Shown: positions 8,748 through 17,455 of the stretch, piece by piece
How the letters are laid out: each line of letters opens with the position of its first letter
How positions within the stretch are numbered: the first letter of the stretch is position 1
Source of the DNA: Phenylobacterium sp.
GTDB lineage: Bacteria; Pseudomonadota; Alphaproteobacteria; Caulobacterales; Caulobacteraceae
DNA length: 51,266 nt
Direction of reading: 5' to 3'
Assembly (NCBI RefSeq): GCF_025934275.1
Contig: NZ_JAICYI010000020.1
Coordinates: 1-51,266, forward strand
Translations under genes and position numbers: made by a program
The notes under the pieces: generated by a model
The model's input: only the letters and a program-made list of their open reading frames with translations
What the model was told of the DNA's origin: nothing
Database searches by the model: none

Positions 8748-11108
8748 TCACCCCAGGTAGAGATCCGCGCAAGCCTCGACGATCGCCTCGAGGTCCAGGC
8801 GGTAGTGGCGGTAGAGGTCCGGTAGGTCGCCGACCTGGCCGAAGGCGTCGACGCCCAGGGCGCTCACCCGGTGGCCCATGACGCCGCCGAGCCAGGAGAG
8901 CGTCGCCGGCGAGCCGTCCACCACCGTGACCAGGCCCGCATGCGGCGCGAGCGCGCCCAGCAGCGCCTCGGCTTGGCTCTGCCGCTTGAGGCCTGCGGCC
9001 CATCGGTCGCGGCGCGCGGCCATCCAGTCGCGATGCAGCAAGCCCGGCGAGACCACGTTGAGCACGCCCAGGCCGGGGATGTCGTCGGCGAGCGCCTCGG
9101 CGGCCGCCAGGACCTCGGGGGCGACGGCGCCACAGAACACCAGCGCGGCCTCCGCCCCCGTCGCGGGCGGTTTCAGCCAGTAGCCGCCCTTCAGCGCCTC
9201 GGCGGACCATGCGCCGTCCGCCCGCTCGGGCTGGCGGATCGAACGGGTGGTGACACGCAAATAAACCGAGCCGCCGTCCTCCGCCTGCAGATGCTCGAAG
9301 CTCCAGCGCATGACCAGCGCCAGCTCGTCGACGAAGGCGGGCTCGAAGTAGGTGAGGTTCGGCTGGCCGATGCCGATCAGCGGCGTGTAGATCGACTGGT
9401 GGGCCCCGCCTTCGGGGCCGAGCGTCAGGCCCGAAGGCGTCGCCACGAGCATGAACCGCGCATCCTGATAGCAGGCGTAGTTGAGCGCATCGAGCCCGCG
9501 GCAGATGAACGGGTCGTAGACGGTGCCGATCGGGATCAGCCGCTCGCCGAACAGCGGCGCCGCCAGTCCGAGGGCGGCCAGGTTGAGGAACAGGTTGTGC
9601 TCGGCGATGCCGAGCTCGATGTGCTGGCCGGCGCGCCCGCCGCCCCAGCGCTGCGGGGAGGGGATCTTGGCGTCGCGGAAGACGTCGCGGCTCTCGCGCC
9701 TGCGGAACAAGCCCCGCTGGTTGACGAACCCGCCGAGGTTCGTGGACACGGTCACGTCCGGCGAGGTGGTGACGATGCGGTCGGCCAGCGGCTCGTGGGT
9801 GCGGGCGAGATCCGGGAGGATGCGGCCGAAGGCGGCTTGGGTGGATTGCTCGCCGCCGGGCGGGGCCGGGATCTCGGGCACGGGAACTGGCTCCGCGGCA
9901 TAGCGCCGGGTCCGCGTCGCAGCGAACGGCGCGGCGTCCACGAAAGCCGTCAGGGCGCGGACCTCGTCCTCGGGCAGGCCGGCGAATGGCTCCCACTCGG
10001 CGCCTTGCGGGATGCCCATCGAGACCCGCAGCGCCTCGACCTGGGCGGGCGTCATCAGGCCCGCGTGGTTGTCCTTGTGGCCCTGCAGCGGCAGGCCGTA
10101 GCCCTTGACCGTGTAGGCGATGAAGAGGGTCGGCGTGTCGTCGCGCGCCGCCGTATCGAAGGCCTCGATCAGGCTCTCCACGCAGTGCCCGCCCAGCCCG
10201 ATCATCAGCTGGTGGAGGGCCGCATCGTCGAAGCTGCCGACGAGCGCTGCGACGCCGGGCTTGCGGCCGATGTCGCCCATCAGGCGCTCGCGCCAGGCCG
10301 AGCCGCCCTGGAAGGTGAGGGCGGCGTAATCGGCGTTGGGGCAGTCTTCGATCCAGCCGCGCAGGGCGCCGCCGCCCGGCCGGGCGAATGCCCGCTCCTG
10401 GGCCTTGCCGTACTTGAGCGTCATCACCCGCCAGCCGGCGGTCTCGAAGATGTCGTCGAACCGGTCGAACATCCGGTCCGCGGTCGTCGCGTCCAGGCTT
10501 TGGCGGTTGTAGTCGACGATCCACCAGACGTTCTTGATGTCGTGCTTGTACGCCTCGATCAGGCACTCGTAGATGTTGCCTTCGTCGAGCTCGGCGTCGC
10601 CGAGGGTGGCGATCATCCGCCCCTCGCGCGCCGGATCGAGCCAGCCATGGGCCTTCAGGTAGTCCTGGGTGAGCGCCTCGAAGGCGGTGACCGCGACCCC
10701 CAGTCCCACTGAGCCGGTCGAGAAATCCACGTCGTCCTTGTCCTTGGTCCGCGACGGATAGGATTGCGCACCGCCGAACGCGCGGAAGCGCTCGAGCTGA
10801 TCGCGGCTCTGGCGGCCATAGAGGTGCTGGACGGCGTGGAACACCGGGCTCGCGTGCGGCTTGATCGCCACCCGGTCCTGCGGCCGGAGGGCGTGGAAGT
10901 AGAGCGCCGCCAGGATCGTCGTCATCGAGGCGCAGGACGCCTGGTGGCCGCCGACCTTCATCCCGTCGCGGCTGTCGCGCAGGTGGTTGGCGTTGTGGAT
11001 CATCCAGGTGGCGAGCCAGCGCAGGCGCGCTTCCAGCCGCTGCAGGTGTTCGACCTCACGGTTGCTGGCGAGGCGGGAGGGCGTGCGGCGCGGCGCAGCT
11101 TGGGACAT
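8748..11108 (-). CDS. Transketolase-like / AceE-like thiamine-diphosphate enzyme
   Basis: 786 residues, longer than ordinary transketolase (about 660) and shorter than AceE (about 890). The ThDP-binding segment is GDAELDEGNIYE with the trailing WWIVDYNRQSLD, closely resembling the AceE E1 component. FIAYTVKGYGLPLQGHKDNH is also E1-like. The middle holds the pyrimidine-binding domain with ELGIAEHNLFLNLAALGL, where Glu would activate ThDP. It may be the 2-oxoacid dehydrogenase E1-type protein usually annotated transketolase. No dihydrolipoyl acyltransferase lies beside it, so its acceptor is unknown. It stands alone, about 200 bases downstream of tRNA-Val on the same strand. Confidence 0.85.
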   Translation of the reverse strand: MSQAAPRRTPSRLASNREVEHLQRLEARLRWLATWMIHNANHLRDSRDGMKVGGHQASCASMTTILAALYFHALRPQDRVAIKPHASPVFHAVQHLYGRQSRDQLERFRAFGGAQSYPSRTKDKDDVDFSTGSVGLGVAVTAFEALTQDYLKAHGWLDPAREGRMIATLGDAELDEGNIYECLIEAYKHDIKNVWWIVDYNRQSLDATTADRMFDRFDDIFETAGWRVMTLKYGKAQERAFARPGGGALRGWIEDCPNADYAALTFQGGSAWRERLMGDIGRKPGVAALVGSFDDAALHQLMIGLGGHCVESLIEAFDTAARDDTPTLFIAYTVKGYGLPLQGHKDNHAGLMTPAQVEALRVSMGIPQGAEWEPFAGLPEDEVRALTAFVDAAPFAATRTRRYAAEPVPVPEIPAPPGGEQSTQAAFGRILPDLARTHEPLADRIVTTSPDVTVSTNLGGFVNQRGLFRRRESRDVFRDAKIPSPQRWGGGRAGQHIELGIAEHNLFLNLAALGLAAPLFGERLIPIGTVYDPFICRGLDALNYACYQDARFMLVATPSGLTLGPEGGAHQSIYTPLIGIGQPNLTYFEPAFVDELALVMRWSFEHLQAEDGGSVYLRVTTRSIRQPERADGAWSAEALKGGYWLKPPATGAEAALVFCGAVAPEVLAAAEALADDIPGLGVLNVVSPGLLHRDWMAARRDRWAAGLKRQSQAEALLGALAPHAGLVTVVDGSPATLSWLGGVMGHRVSALGVDAFGQVGDLPDLYRHYRLDLEAIVEACADLYLG

Positions 11109-11223
11109 TCGTGCAGGTTACCCCGTGACCCGGGGCAAATCCTTGCCTAATTGATCCGACGTCAGCTGCGGAACACCCCGCGGGTGACTAGGTCCGCCCA
11201 GGTGAGCCCGATCAGGATCGGCC

Positions 11224-11243
11224 GAAAAGGATCGCGGAGCGAT
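11224..11243 (-). terminator. Possible terminator after tRNA-Val
   Basis: On the minus strand a short ATCGC/GCGAT stem with a three-base loop is followed by CCTTTT. It sits about 65 bases past the tRNA 3' end and before the transketolase gene. The stem is only 5 bp, so the call is weak. Confidence 0.3.
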
Positions 11244-11309
11244 TCGGAATGTCGCACAGCGATGCAACCGCGCCGCAGTTCAGTATTGGCTCGCCCTGGA
11301 CTGGGAAAA

Positions 11310-11384
11310 TGGTGGATGCGACAGGGATTGAACCTGTGACCCCCTCGGTGTGAACGAGGTGCTCTCCCGCTGAGCTACGCATCC
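11310..11384 (-). tRNA. tRNA-Val (anticodon CAC)
   Basis: 75 bases on the minus strand including an encoded CCA end. The acceptor stem GGATGCG pairs with CGCATCC, the D arm contains TAGCTCAGCGGGAGAGC, the anticodon loop is TTCACAC between CCTCG and CGAGG (anticodon CAC, reading GTG), and the T arm is CAGGTTCAATCCCTG. It lies 66 bases downstream of gph on the same strand. No integrase, attachment-site duplication or foreign gene is seen next to it. Confidence 0.97.
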
Positions 11385-11450
11385 GCCGGAGCGCCCCTGG
11401 CAGCAAGCGAAAGGGGCGCGCGAGAAGGGTTGGGCGTATAGCTTGCAGGC

Positions 11451-12149
11451 CTAGGCGCTGCAAGCGCCGAGGAGGCGCAGGCACGCGCCCGGCAGCTCCT
11501 CGAAGCGCCCGATCAGCACGTCCGGCGCAAGCTCGGCGGGGGCGATCTCGGTGTAGCCGAAGCTGACCAGGACGAGCGGGACGCCGGCCCCGCGGGCGGC
11601 TTCGGCGTCGGTCGAGGCGTCGCCCACCATCACCGTCCGATCGAGCGCGCCGCCGGCCGCGGCGACCGCCGCTGCGAGGTGCCGGGGATCCGGCTTGCGG
11701 GCGCGCGCGGCGTCCGGGCCCACGACCGCGGCGAAGAGGCGCTGGAGGTCGAGCGCCTCCAGCAGCGCGGTCGCAAGGTCGGTCGGCTTGTTGGTGCAGA
11801 TGGCGAGCCGCGCGCCTTCCGCGATCAGCGCCTGCAGCGCCGGCGCGGCGCCCGGGAACGGGCGGCTCTCGTCGGCGATATGGGCGCGGTAATGGGCGAT
11901 GAACCGGTCGAACAGCTCGCCCTCGCGATCTGCGGAAAGGCGCGCTCCCGCCGCCTCGAAGCCGCGCTCCAGCTGCCGGCGCGCGCCGTGGCCGATGAGG
12001 TTTCGCGCCGCCTCGAGCGGCAGCGGCGGCAAGCGTTCCTGCCGCAGGATCTCGTTCAGCGTGCCGACCAGGTCCGGCGCGGTGTCGACCAGCGTCCCGT
12101 CCAGGTCGAAGACGACGGTCGCGCCGGCGAGCGCCCGGTCAGCGGCCAT
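11451..12149 (-). CDS. gph: Phosphoglycolate phosphatase (HAD superfamily)
   Basis: 232 residues from the ATG at 12149; an in-frame GTG at 12161 is an alternative. HAD motifs are complete: FDLDGTLVDTAPDL (nucleophile and acid Asp), ICTNKP (motif II Thr), RKPDP (motif III Lys) and VMVGDASTDAEAARGAG (motif IV). The family hydrolyses 2-phosphoglycolate from DNA-end repair or oxygenase side reactions. The substrate call rests on overall resemblance and could be another sugar phosphate. Its start overlaps the 3' end of the M28 peptidase gene by 11 bases, so the two are probably co-transcribed. Confidence 0.85.
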   Translation of the reverse strand: MAADRALAGATVVFDLDGTLVDTAPDLVGTLNEILRQERLPPLPLEAARNLIGHGARRQLERGFEAAGARLSADREGELFDRFIAHYRAHIADESRPFPGAAPALQALIAEGARLAICTNKPTDLATALLEALDLQRLFAAVVGPDAARARKPDPRHLAAAVAAAGGALDRTVMVGDASTDAEAARGAGVPLVLVSFGYTEIAPAELAPDVLIGRFEELPGACLRLLGACSA

Positions 12150-14406
12150 CCACGATCCCACGCGCCTTGTCGAGCTCGCGGGCGTAGGCGTTCAGCGCCT
12201 GGGCGGTGAGCGCGATGTAGGTGGTCGCATCGGCGAAGCGCCGTTCCTCGATCGCCTCGCGCACGCCCGGCAAGGTCTTGGCGCTGTAGCCGGTGAACCG
12301 GCCGGGCGCATAGATCATGTTCTTGTACCAGGGGCGGAACGGCAGGCCCTCCTCACGCAGCAGGACCTGATCGAGCGGGCGGATCACCGCGTCGAGGCGC
12401 CCGCGCTGCGGCTTTGGAAGGCCCGCGCCCTTGGCCGCCAGCGCGGCGTCGAAGGCGCCGGCGCTCGCCTTCAGCTTGGCGACGGCCTGGTCGAGCGGCG
12501 TGAAGTCGAGCGCGGGCGAAGCCGGAAACGGCGTCGGCGCGCCGCTGGTCTCGGTGGGATCGGAGGCCAGCCGGTAGTCGTGCGCCGCCAGCATCTTGGC
12601 CTGGGCCGCCGCCTCTTCGCGCTTGGTGTCCGCCAGCTTCTTCACCTCCTCGGCGTAGCGTCCGACCGCGTCGGCGAAGTCGCCGTAGCGCTGCACGGGC
12701 AGGTCCGTGTCGGCGAGCCGGATCACCATCCGCCCGACCGTCCTCGCCAGCGTCGCGTCGTAGACGAAGCCGGGGTCGACGAAGCGGCTGTGGTGCTCGT
12801 AATCGTCGTAGAGCGAGTGATAGACCCCGCCGCTCTCGCCCTCGCCGCCATAGCCCACGTCGATGGCCGCCAGCCCCAGGTGCTGCAGATAGGCGGAGTA
12901 GTCCGAGCCGGAGCCGAGCGGACCGATCAGCAGGTCCTTCGATGGATCGAGCGCCACCTTCCCGAGCTGCTTGGCCTCCTCGGTGGCGCCCGGCTCCGAG
13001 GCGATCACGGCCTCACGGGCGCGCAACCTGTCGCGCACGGAGGCCCCGGTCTCCGGGTCCTTCACGTCGGCCGCCACTTCGTTGACGAAATGCTGGAAAT
13101 CCTGGCTGCCTCCGGCGTTGAAATAGCCGCGGCCGTTGCCGTCGGAGTTGATGTAGATGAGGCCCTTGGCCTTCAGCTCGGCCGCGTGCGTCTCGGCCCA
13201 CTCGGTGGAGCCCAGCAGCATCGGCTCCTCGCCGTCCCAGCTTGTGTAGACGATGGTCCGCTTTGGCCGCCAGCCGGACTTCAGAAGCCCGCCCAGCGCC
13301 TTGGCCTCGGCCAGCAGGGCGATCTGACCCGACAGCGGGTCGGACGCGCCCATCACCCAGCCGTCGTGGTGGTTGCCGCGGATGATCCACTCGTCGGGCT
13401 GTTCCGAGCCGCGCAGCGTGCCGATCACGTCGTAGAGCGGCTTCAGCGACCAGTCGGACTTCACGGCCAGGTGGACCTGACCGCCGCCGGGGCCCACGTG
13501 GTAGGTGATCGGCAAGGCGCCGCGCCAGCTCGCCGGGGCCACGTGTCCGCCGAGCGAGGCCAGCAGCACCTGGGCGTCGGCGTAGGAGATCGGCAGCGTC
13601 GGGATCTTCAGGATCGTCGTGGCTTCCTCCCGCGTCAGGCGCTTGGCCGTCTTGGTCGCGCCGACGCCGGGCGTCAGGGGGTCGCCCGGATAGAGCGTCA
13701 TGTCGGCGACCGAGCCGCGCTGGAACCCGTGCGGCGGACGCGCCGCGCCCTTTGGATAGACGTCGTCAGTGGCATACCCGTCGTCGTGCGGGTCGGAGTA
13801 GATGATGCAGCCGACGGCGCCGTGGTCCTGGGCGAGCTTCGGCTTCAGCCCGCGCCAGCCCCCGCCGTAGCGGGTGATGACGATCTTGCCCTTCACCGAG
13901 ACGCCCATGCGCTGGAGCGCGTCGTAGTCGGCGGGCATTCCGTAGTTGGCGTAGACCAGCGGCGCGGTGACGTCGCCGTCGCCCTGGTAGGCCACATAGG
14001 CGGGCAGCGCCGTGGCCTGGCCGCGGAGGGACGACTCGTCGCCGGGGATCGGCGGCTCCTGCAGCGTCGCCTTGAACGGCGCGCCGGGTCCGCCCACCAA
14101 CTCCAGCGTCTCGCTGATCGGCGTCGGATAGAGGACGTCGAAGACCTCGATGTGGGCGTCCCAGCCCCAGGCCTTCAGCTGCGCCAGGATCCACTCGGCG
14201 TTGGCCTTGTCGTGCGGGGACCCCACGTGGTTCGGCTCGTAGGCGAGCTGCTTCAGCCAGCGTCCCATTTCCGCCGGATCGATCTGCGAATCGAAGCGGG
14301 CTTCCAGGTCCGCCGCGCGAGGCGGCGGCGCAGCGGCCCACGCGGAGCTGACCGCGCCCAGCGCGCAGGCGGCGAACAGGGCGGACAGACGGACACGACG
14401 CTTCAT
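12139..14406 (-). CDS. Secreted M28-family metallopeptidase, PSMA/glutamate carboxypeptidase II-like
   Basis: 755 residues with a signal peptide (about 1-24, ending SSAWA). Domain order is that of human GCPII: a protease-associated domain (about 130-260), the M28 zinc domain (about 325-540) and a transferrin-receptor-like dimerisation domain at the C terminus. Zinc ligands can be placed at H346 (NHHDGW), D356 (ASDPLSG), E394 (SWDGEE, with E393 the likely base), D422 (YINSDG) and H530 (YHSLYDD). It probably trims acidic or other peptides in the periplasm. It lies first in a unit with gph, divergent from glmU. Confidence 0.93.
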   Translation of the reverse strand: MKRRVRLSALFAACALGAVSSAWAAAPPPRAADLEARFDSQIDPAEMGRWLKQLAYEPNHVGSPHDKANAEWILAQLKAWGWDAHIEVFDVLYPTPISETLELVGGPGAPFKATLQEPPIPGDESSLRGQATALPAYVAYQGDGDVTAPLVYANYGMPADYDALQRMGVSVKGKIVITRYGGGWRGLKPKLAQDHGAVGCIIYSDPHDDGYATDDVYPKGAARPPHGFQRGSVADMTLYPGDPLTPGVGATKTAKRLTREEATTILKIPTLPISYADAQVLLASLGGHVAPASWRGALPITYHVGPGGGQVHLAVKSDWSLKPLYDVIGTLRGSEQPDEWIIRGNHHDGWVMGASDPLSGQIALLAEAKALGGLLKSGWRPKRTIVYTSWDGEEPMLLGSTEWAETHAAELKAKGLIYINSDGNGRGYFNAGGSQDFQHFVNEVAADVKDPETGASVRDRLRAREAVIASEPGATEEAKQLGKVALDPSKDLLIGPLGSGSDYSAYLQHLGLAAIDVGYGGEGESGGVYHSLYDDYEHHSRFVDPGFVYDATLARTVGRMVIRLADTDLPVQRYGDFADAVGRYAEEVKKLADTKREEAAAQAKMLAAHDYRLASDPTETSGAPTPFPASPALDFTPLDQAVAKLKASAGAFDAALAAKGAGLPKPQRGRLDAVIRPLDQVLLREEGLPFRPWYKNMIYAPGRFTGYSAKTLPGVREAIEERRFADATTYIALTAQALNAYARELDKARGIVDGR

Positions 14407-14518
14407 GAGACTTCCCCCAAACTTGAGGCCGGGACGCTAGCCGCTTCTCGCGCCCGGCCACAAGGCTTGCTAAGCCACACGGGCCGAGACCTTTGACTCG
14501 CTTAGGAGACCGCTCGCC

Positions 14519-15883
14519 ATGACCGCCCGCGCCGCTGTCATCTTGGCCGCCGGCCAAGGCACGCGGATGAAGTCGGCCACGCCCAAGGTGCTGCACAAGG
14601 TGGGCGGCCGCGCGCTGCTCGACAGCATCATCGACACGGTCCAGGCGAGCGGCTGCGAACGCATCGTGGTGGTGGTGGGGGCGCAGAGCCCGGCGGTTCG
14701 AGCGCTGGTGGTCGCGCGGCTGGGCGAGGCGGCCGTGGCCGTCCAGGACCCGCCGCTCGGCACCGGCCATGCGGTGCAGGCCGCCGACGCCGCACTCGGC
14801 GATTTTGCGGGCGATGTGCTGGTCGCCAACGCCGACGCGCCCCTGCTGCGCGCGGAAGACCTGGAGCCGCTGTTCGCGCTCAGGGAGACGGGCGCCTCGC
14901 TGGCGGTGATGGGGTTCGAGCCGGCCGATGCGCTGCTTTATGGCCGGCTGATCCGCGATCCGTCTGGCCGCGTGCTGAAGATCGTGGAGCCCAGCGTGGC
15001 GACGCCGGAGGAGAAGGTCGAGCGGGCGTGCAACGCCGGCATGTATCTGGCGGCGCGCAGCGACCTCTTCCGTTGGCTCTCGCGGGTGACCAACGACAAT
15101 CCGAAGGGCGAATACTTCCTGACATCCATCGTCGCCGAGGCGGTGGGGGAGGGCGGCGAGGTGAGGACCCACATCGCCCCGGAAGCTTCCGTCATGGGCT
15201 GCGACACGCCGATGCAGCTCGCCCAGGCGGAAGCCGTCTTCCAGCAGCGCCGCCGCGCGGAGTTCCTCGCCGCCGGCGTCGCCATGCAGGCGCCGGACAC
15301 GGTCTACTTCAGCTTCGACACGGAGATCGCGCCCGGCGCGACGATCGAGCCCTTCGTGGTCTTCGCCCCTGGCGTCGCGGTGGAGACCGGCGCGGTGATC
15401 CGCGCCTTCTGCCACCTGGAAGGCGCCCGCGTGCGGGCGGGCGCGCTGATCGGCCCGTACGCGCGGCTGCGGCCGGCCGCCGACATCGGCGAGGAGGCGC
15501 ACATCGGCAATTTCGTCGAGGTCAAGAAGGTCAAGGTCGGCAAGGGCGCCAAGGCCAACCACCTGGCCTACCTCGGTGACGGCAGCGTCGGCGCGGGCGC
15601 GAACATCGGGGCCGGCACGATCTTCTGCAACTACGACGGCTTCGACAAGCACGACACCCACGTGGGCGCGGGCGCCTTCATCGGCTCGAACACCGCCCTG
15701 GTCGCGCCGGTGACGGTGGGCGAGGGGGCCTACACGGGCTCCGGCTCGGTGATCGCCAGGGACGTGGCGGCCAATGCGCTGGCGCTGGAGCGCGGCGATC
15801 AGACGGAGAAGCCGGGCTGGGCCGCCCGCTTCCGCGAACGCAAGCTCGCCGAGCGCGCAGCCAAGGCGAAATCCAAGAAATGA
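14519..15883 (+). CDS. glmU: Bifunctional UDP-N-acetylglucosamine pyrophosphorylase / glucosamine-1-phosphate N-acetyltransferase
   Basis: 454 residues, the standard length. The N-terminal uridyltransferase domain shows [25 protein letters not shown] and [12 protein letters not shown]. The C-terminal half is a left-handed beta helix of hexapeptide repeats with [30 protein letters not shown] and [15 protein letters not shown], the acetyltransferase active site. The enzyme makes UDP-GlcNAc for peptidoglycan and lipid A. The 3' end overlaps rpiA as ATGA. The promoter must lie in the 112-base divergent gap shared with the M28 gene. Confidence 0.97.
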   Translation: MTARAAVILAAGQGTRMKSATPKVLHKVGGRALLDSIIDTVQASGCERIVVVVGAQSPAVRALVVARLGEAAVAVQDPPLGTGHAVQAADAALGDFAGDVLVANADAPLLRAEDLEPLFALRETGASLAVMGFEPADALLYGRLIRDPSGRVLKIVEPSVATPEEKVERACNAGMYLAARSDLFRWLSRVTNDNPKGEYFLTSIVAEAVGEGGEVRTHIAPEASVMGCDTPMQLAQAEAVFQQRRRAEFLAAGVAMQAPDTVYFSFDTEIAPGATIEPFVVFAPGVAVETGAVIRAFCHLEGARVRAGALIGPYARLRPAADIGEEAHIGNFVEVKKVKVGKGAKANHLAYLGDGSVGAGANIGAGTIFCNYDGFDKHDTHVGAGAFIGSNTALVAPVTVGEGAYTGSGSVIARDVAANALALERGDQTEKPGWAARFRERKLAERAAKAKSKK

Positions 15884-16566
15884 GCGACGTCGACGCGCAG
15901 AAGAGGGCGGCGGCCGAAGCCGCCGCGGAGCTGGTGCAGTCCGGCATGGTGGTGGGCCTCGGCACCGGCTCGACCGCCGCCTGGTTCGTCAAGGCGCTGG
16001 GCGCGCGCGGCCTCGACATCACCTGCGTCGCCACGTCGATCGCCACCGGCGAGCTCGCCGCCTCGCTGGGCATGAAGGTCGCCGAGCTGGGTGAGACGCG
16101 TGAGATCGACCTCACCGTCGACGGCGCCGACGAGATCGGCCCTGGGCTCGCGCTGATCAAGGGCGCCGGCGGCGCGCTGCTGCGGGAGAAGCTCGTCTGG
16201 GAGGCTTCCAAGCGCTGCGTGGTCATCGCCGACGCGGCCAAGCGCGTGCCGGTGCTCGGCCGCTTCGCGCTGCCGATCGAGGTGGTCGCGTTCGGGCACA
16301 GGACGACGGCGCTGCGGATCTGCGACGCGCTCGCCGAATGCGACATCGGGACGGCCCCCCGGCTGAGGCTGCGCGAGGGCCAGCCGTACCGCACCGACGG
16401 CGGCAATGTGATCTACGATGCGCCGTGCGGTCGCATCAGGGATCCGGCGGCGCTCGCCGCGGCGGTCAAGAGCGTGACGGGCGTGGTGGAGCACGGCCTG
16501 TTCCTCGACCTCGCCGACGCGGCGCTGGTCGGGACCCCCGAAGGCGTGACGCAACTGGAGCCTTAG
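15880..16566 (+). CDS. rpiA: Ribose-5-phosphate isomerase A
   Basis: 228 residues. It interconverts ribose 5-phosphate and ribulose 5-phosphate in the pentose phosphate pathway. Visible motifs are [12 protein letters not shown] (phosphate loop), [11 protein letters not shown] with the catalytic Asp region, and [15 protein letters not shown] with the catalytic Glu and Lys. The ATG overlaps the glmU stop, giving translational coupling of sugar-phosphate and UDP-GlcNAc metabolism. The following glycosyltransferase begins 9 bases after its stop. Confidence 0.96.
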   Translation: MSDVDAQKRAAAEAAAELVQSGMVVGLGTGSTAAWFVKALGARGLDITCVATSIATGELAASLGMKVAELGETREIDLTVDGADEIGPGLALIKGAGGALLREKLVWEASKRCVVIADAAKRVPVLGRFALPIEVVAFGHRTTALRICDALAECDIGTAPRLRLREGQPYRTDGGNVIYDAPCGRIRDPAALAAAVKSVTGVVEHGLFLDLADAALVGTPEGVTQLEP

Positions 16567-16575
16567 GCGCCCCCC

Positions 16576-17367
16576 GTGTGGCCCTATCCGATCTTCCTGA
16601 TCAACCTGAAGGCCAGCCCCGACCGCCGCCGCGCCGCCGTCGAGCAACTGGCGCGGCAGGGGCTCGCGCCGACGATCGTCGAGGCGGTCGACGGGCGGAA
16701 TCTGCCGCCGGAGGAGATCGCGCGCCTGGTCGACGCCGAGGGGCGGCTGCGGCGCGCGCCCAAGCCGCTCTCGCCGGCGGAGGTCGGCTGCTATCTGTCG
16801 CACCGGGCGGTCCTCGAGGGGATCGTGAGCGAAGACATTCCGCAGGCGCTGGTCCTGGAGGACGACCTCCTCGCCACGGGCGAACTTGCAGGCGTGCTGC
16901 AGGCGATCGCCGCCGGCCCCATGCCGCCCTATGACATGATCAAGCTCGGCATCAGCGAGCCGCAGGAGAAGGCGTTCACGCCGATCCTGCCGCTGACAGA
17001 GGCTTCGTCGCTCGTGCGGCACCACAACGTGGTCAACTCCAACCTCGCCTATGTGATCACTCGCGCCGGCGCCGAGCGGTTCCTGGGCTATGGCCGAACG
17101 ATCCGCTATCCGGTGGACGTGGCCATGAACCGAACCTGGCGCCACGGCCTCGACATCCTGGCGGTCCGGCCCTGGCCGGTGCTGCCGAATCCCGCGTTCG
17201 CCTCGACCATCGGCGGCGACCGCTTCGAGGCGGCGCAACAGCCTGGCACGGCGGCCCAGCGGCTGGAGCGGCGGGCGCGCAAGGCCTACGACAGCCTCGC
17301 CAAGCGCCTGGACGTCGGCCGCCGGATCCGAGCCGACGCCGCCTGGCGGCGGGCGCACGACGCCTGA
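16576..17367 (+). CDS. Glycosyltransferase family 25 protein
   Basis: 263 residues from a GTG 9 bases after the rpiA stop. It starts with YPIFLINLKASPDRRRA, the usual GT25 opening, followed by EVGCYLSHRAVLEGI and the acidic VLEDDLL that would bind the metal and sugar nucleotide. NLAYVITRAGAERFL is also typical. GT25 enzymes add galactose or similar sugars to lipopolysaccharide in bacteria; the donor here is unknown. Its place behind glmU-rpiA and the O-antigen-ligase-like gene 3 kb on suggests envelope polysaccharide work. The basic C-terminal tail (about 225-263) is outside the domain. Confidence 0.85.
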   Translation: MWPYPIFLINLKASPDRRRAAVEQLARQGLAPTIVEAVDGRNLPPEEIARLVDAEGRLRRAPKPLSPAEVGCYLSHRAVLEGIVSEDIPQALVLEDDLLATGELAGVLQAIAAGPMPPYDMIKLGISEPQEKAFTPILPLTEASSLVRHHNVVNSNLAYVITRAGAERFLGYGRTIRYPVDVAMNRTWRHGLDILAVRPWPVLPNPAFASTIGGDRFEAAQQPGTAAQRLERRARKAYDSLAKRLDVGRRIRADAAWRRAHDA

Positions 17368-17455
17368 GACGCCCCGGGTCCTGCGGTCCGACGACGCGAT
17401 TTCCAAGGTCCGGTACGCGTGCGATGCTTCCGCTCCGCGACGGCGGCAGGGGGGC

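Noticed and set aside
8871..10712. 613-codon open frame opposite the transketolase
   Set aside because: Low-complexity Arg, Gly and Ala translation without motifs; the opposite strand encodes a complete ThDP enzyme.
11310..11384. tRNA-Val as a possible integration site
   Set aside because: No integrase, no repeated tRNA end and no foreign-looking genes on either side.
11899..14496. 865-codon open frame opposite the M28 peptidase
   Set aside because: It has no family motif and mirrors a well-supported gene. Long antisense frames are expected in such GC-rich DNA.
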